Positions 61,825 through 64,000 of a stretch of 64,000 nucleotides of DNA are shown here, one piece after another (the first letter of the stretch is position 1; the number at the start of each line of letters is the position of its first letter). The stretch is taken from the NCBI RefSeq assembly GCF_003014735.1, contig NZ_PYAX01000003.1:496001-560000 (forward strand), read 5' to 3'. Source of the DNA: Saccharothrix carnea (GTDB lineage: Bacteria; Actinomycetota; Actinomycetes; Mycobacteriales; Pseudonocardiaceae). The position numbers were made by a program, and so were the translations under genes. The notes under the pieces are model-generated. The model did not search any database. It was not told the DNA's origin and was given only the letters and a program-made list of their open reading frames with translations.

Positions 61825-63222
61825 ATGGAGTTCAGCCCGAGCAGACGACGACGAGTCCTCGCGACCGCTGCCGCCCTGATCACCGCCGTGCCGCTGGCTG
61901 TCGTCGCCACGATGTCGGCCGACGCCTCCGTGCCGCCCACCCCACCGGGCTGGTCGCTGCAGTGGAGCGACGACTTCAACGGCTCCGCGAACACGCTGCC
62001 GTCGTCCTCGAACTGGATCTTCGACCTCGGCCACGGCTACCCGGGCGGCCCCGGCAACTGGGGCACCGGCGAGATCCAGAACTACACCAACAGCACGAAC
62101 AACATCAAGCTCGACGGCTCGGGCAACCTGCGCATCACCGCGCTGCGCGACGGCGCGGGCAACTGGACGTCGGCCCGCATCGAGACCCAGCGGGCGAACT
62201 TCAAGGCGCCGGCGGGCGGCAAGCTCGCCATCGAGGGCCGCATCCAGATGCCCAACGTCACCGGCCAGGCCGCGCTCGGCTACTGGCCCGCGTTCTGGGC
62301 GCTCGGCTCGCCGTACCGGGGCAACTACTGGAACTGGCCCGCCATCGGCGAGTTCGACGTCATGGAGAACGTCAACGGCATCAACTCCGTGTGGGGCGTG
62401 CTGCACTGCGGCGTGAACCCGGGCGGGCCGTGCAACGAGACGAACGGCCTCGGCGCCAGCCGCGCGTGCCCCGGCTCGACGTGCCAGTCGGCGTTCCACA
62501 CCTACCGGTTCGAGTGGGACGACAGCTCCTCGCCCAAGGCGTTGCGCTGGTACGTCGACGGCCAGCAGTTCCACAGCGTCACCCAGAACCAGATGGACGC
62601 GACCACGTGGAACAACATGACCAGCCACGCGGGCTACTTCCTGCTGCTGAACCTGGCCATCGGCGGCGCGTTCCCCAACGGCGTGGCCGGTCACGGCACG
62701 CCGACTGCGGCGACCGTGCCGGGTCACTCGATGCTGGTGGACTACGTCGCCGTGTGGACGGCGGGAGGCGGCACGCCGCCCACCACCACGACCACCACCA
62801 ACCCGCCCGGCGGCAGCGGCTGGGACGCGTTCGCCGACATCCAGGCCGAGCAGGCGACGTCGCGGTCCGGAGGATCCATCGTGTCGGGTGACGGCGGTCA
62901 GGCGGTGGCGCAGTTGGCCAACGGCAACTCGCTGCGGTTCTCCGGCGTCAGGTTCGGCTCGCGCACGGCCACCCAGTTCGTCGCACGGGCCGCGTCCGGT
63001 GCGTCCGGCGGGGTGAGCGGCCTGGTCGAGGTGCGGCTGGACAGCCCGACCGCGGCACCGGTCGGCAGCTTCGCCATCGCCAACACCGGCGGCTGGCAGA
63101 GCTGGCGCACGATACCCGCGAACATCTCCGGCGTCACCGGCACGCACGACGTCTACATCACGTTCACCAGCGGCCAGCCCGCGCCTTTCGTGAGCCTGAA
63201 CTGGATCCGTTTCGGCACGTGA
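61825..63222 (+). CDS. secreted GH16 beta-glucanase with C-terminal CBM6-like domain
   Basis: This 465-residue protein has a twin-arginine-like signal (SRRRRVLATAAALITAVPLA), a GH16 catalytic domain (about residues 40-310) and, after a Thr/Pro linker, a CBM6-type carbohydrate-binding domain (about 335-465, ending FVSLNWIRF). The GH16 active-site motif is E-F-D-V-M-E at Glu176-Glu181 (nucleophile Glu176, Asp178, acid/base Glu181). It most likely cleaves beta-1,3-glucans such as laminarin or fungal walls. The ATG at 61825 has AGGAGG nine bases upstream; an in-frame codon at 61795 is less suitable. A LacI-type operator lies in the promoter. Confidence 0.94.
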   Translation: MEFSPSRRRRVLATAAALITAVPLAVVATMSADASVPPTPPGWSLQWSDDFNGSANTLPSSSNWIFDLGHGYPGGPGNWGTGEIQNYTNSTNNIKLDGSGNLRITALRDGAGNWTSARIETQRANFKAPAGGKLAIEGRIQMPNVTGQAALGYWPAFWALGSPYRGNYWNWPAIGEFDVMENVNGINSVWGVLHCGVNPGGPCNETNGLGASRACPGSTCQSAFHTYRFEWDDSSSPKALRWYVDGQQFHSVTQNQMDATTWNNMTSHAGYFLLLNLAIGGAFPNGVAGHGTPTAATVPGHSMLVDYVAVWTAGGGTPPTTTTTTNPPGGSGWDAFADIQAEQATSRSGGSIVSGDGGQAVAQLANGNSLRFSGVRFGSRTATQFVARAASGASGGVSGLVEVRLDSPTAAPVGSFAIANTGGWQSWRTIPANISGVTGTHDVYITFTSGQPAPFVSLNWIRFGT

Positions 63223-63281
63223 GTGCTCGTGGCGGGCCGCGCGACCCTCCTGCCGCGCGGCCCGCCACTACCATCGTCGAC

Positions 63282-63950
63282 GTGTACGCGGAACGCCCGT
63301 TCCCCGGTCTGGCCTGCGTGTGGCGACGGACCACGTCGTCGGCCGCCGTGGGGCGGGTCGTGCCGGACGGGTGCACCGACATCATCTACTCGACCGCCAC
63401 CGGGCAGCTGCACGTGGCCGGGCCGGACACGGTCGGGCACGTGACGTCCACGGCGCCCGGGACGCTGTTCGGCGTGCGGTTCGGTCCGGGTGTGGGGCCC
63501 TCGGCGTTCGGCCTGCCCGCGGTGGAGCTGCGTGACCAGCGAGTTCCGCTGTCGGAGCTGTGGGGGCCGTCGTCCCGGCTGGAGGACGCCCTGGGTGCGG
63601 CGTCGGACCCGTGCTCGGTGTTGGCGTCAGCCGCGCTGGCACGGCTGCGGGAGACGCCGCCGGATCCCGCGGTGGGTGCCATCGCGTCGTTCTCGGGCAA
63701 CGTCGGCGACCTGGCGCGGACGCTGGGCCTCAGCACCCGGCAACTGCACCGGCGCAGCCTGGCCGCGTTCGGCTACGGACCCAAGGTGCTGCACCGCGTG
63801 CTGCGGTTCGACCGGGCGGTCAAGCTGGCGTGGGAGGGCGTGCCGTTCGCCGACATCGCCCACCGCACCGGGTACGCCGACCAGGCACACCTGGCGCGCG
63901 AGGTGCGCGAGCTGGCGGGCGTGCCGCTGGGTCAGCTGATCCGGTCGTAG
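63282..63950 (+). CDS. AraC-family transcriptional regulator
   Basis: This 222-residue regulator has an N-terminal domain of the type seen in DUF6597 proteins (VVPDGCTDIIYSTATGQLHV, AGPDT, FGVRFGPGVGP) and a C-terminal AraC helix-turn-helix (NVGDLARTLGLSTRQLHRRS, FGYGPKVLHRVLRFDRAVKL, DIAHRTGYADQAHLAREVRE). The GTG at 63282 is seven bases after TACCAT (63269-63274), a leaderless layout, and begins where the homology starts; the in-frame GTG at 63219 overlaps the GH16 stop and is less likely. Its target is unknown. Its end overlaps a convergent partial gene. Confidence 0.9.
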   Translation: MYAERPFPGLACVWRRTTSSAAVGRVVPDGCTDIIYSTATGQLHVAGPDTVGHVTSTAPGTLFGVRFGPGVGPSAFGLPAVELRDQRVPLSELWGPSSRLEDALGAASDPCSVLASAALARLRETPPDPAVGAIASFSGNVGDLARTLGLSTRQLHRRSLAAFGYGPKVLHRVLRFDRAVKLAWEGVPFADIAHRTGYADQAHLAREVRELAGVPLGQLIRS

Positions 63951-64000
63951 GCGCGCAGCGTCAGCAACGCCTCGATGGTCACCACGGGGCGCCACTCGAA
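63932..64000 (-). CDS. 3' end of an unrecognised convergent gene (partial)
   Basis: The last 22 codons of a minus-strand frame (FEWRPVVTIEALLTLRAYDR plus two residues) end with a stop at 63934-63932. The composition looks like real protein and convergent overlaps are common in this window, but the start and any domain lie outside. It overlaps the AraC gene by 19 bases. Confidence 0.4.
   Translation of the reverse strand, partial: FEWRPVVTIEALLTLRAYDRIS

Overview
The window is a very GC-rich stretch of an actinobacterial chromosome. GTG starts are common, genes are packed with 4-base GTGA/ATGA overlaps, and many promoters look leaderless (a -10 hexamer 6-8 bases before the start codon). The gene set suggests a mycelial actinomycete, most likely of the Pseudonocardiaceae (Saccharothrix/Lentzea/Actinosynnema type): DUF397, CtaJ, an NsdA-like regulator, a DUF574 methyltransferase, LacI-controlled glycosidases, the 180-kDa NAD-glutamate dehydrogenase and a PucR/PruA/PruB proline locus. 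The genus is an inference. I see no prophage, insertion sequence, CRISPR array or large biosynthetic cluster; this looks like ordinary chromosome with several unusual small loci.

Layout. 1-7.6 kb: tail of an XRE/DUF397 pair, ctaJ with a DUF5130 gene, an unrecognised protein carrying nine exact SVRIT repeats, an HNH nuclease, a prolyl oligopeptidase, an MscS channel, an NsdA-like regulator and a truncated haemoglobin. 7.6-16 kb: carbohydrate region with two paralogous GH13 alpha-glucosidases in opposite orientation, a LacI regulator, an AlkZ-like protein and a divergent secreted alpha-amylase with a CBM20 domain. 16-27.5 kb: giant NAD-glutamate dehydrogenase, a TPR-like/disordered protein, EttA and an SSB paralogue. 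27.5-34.8 kb: a TetR-controlled DrrAB-type ABC exporter with two palindromic operators, a CopD/CtaG copper and oxidase-assembly fusion, a DUF3558 lipoprotein and a divergent MFS/LacI pair.

34.9-46.6 kb: tRNA-Arg(TCT), a large HTH protein, a DUF574 methyltransferase, a gene of unknown function behind a perfect LexA box plus a PafBC-type promoter, an amidohydrolase, an isolated siderophore-type formyltransferase behind iron-box sequences, a membrane protein, a two-component system, an HNH lipoprotein, a coiled-coil protein and a CYTH-CHAD protein. 46.6-64 kb: a GH20 hexosaminidase behind a DasR-like site, an aldehyde-dehydrogenase-like protein that has lost its catalytic segments and faces a GAF regulator, a DUF402/kinase-like/DUF6412/Oxa1 run, a fatty-acid desaturase, the proline catabolism locus, an AAA/TPR protein, a PolA-type exonuclease-polymerase, a secreted GH16 glucanase with a LacI-type operator inside its promoter, and an AraC regulator.

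Functional themes are polysaccharide use (starch, beta-glucan, aminosugars), amino-acid catabolism (glutamate, proline), copper/cytochrome oxidase maturation, iron and DNA-damage responses. The best candidates for something undescribed are the SVRIT-repeat protein (1485-1850), the DNA-damage-type gene at 37534-38163, the catalytically gutted ALDH-like protein (48321-49628) and the orphan formyltransferase (39830-40777).
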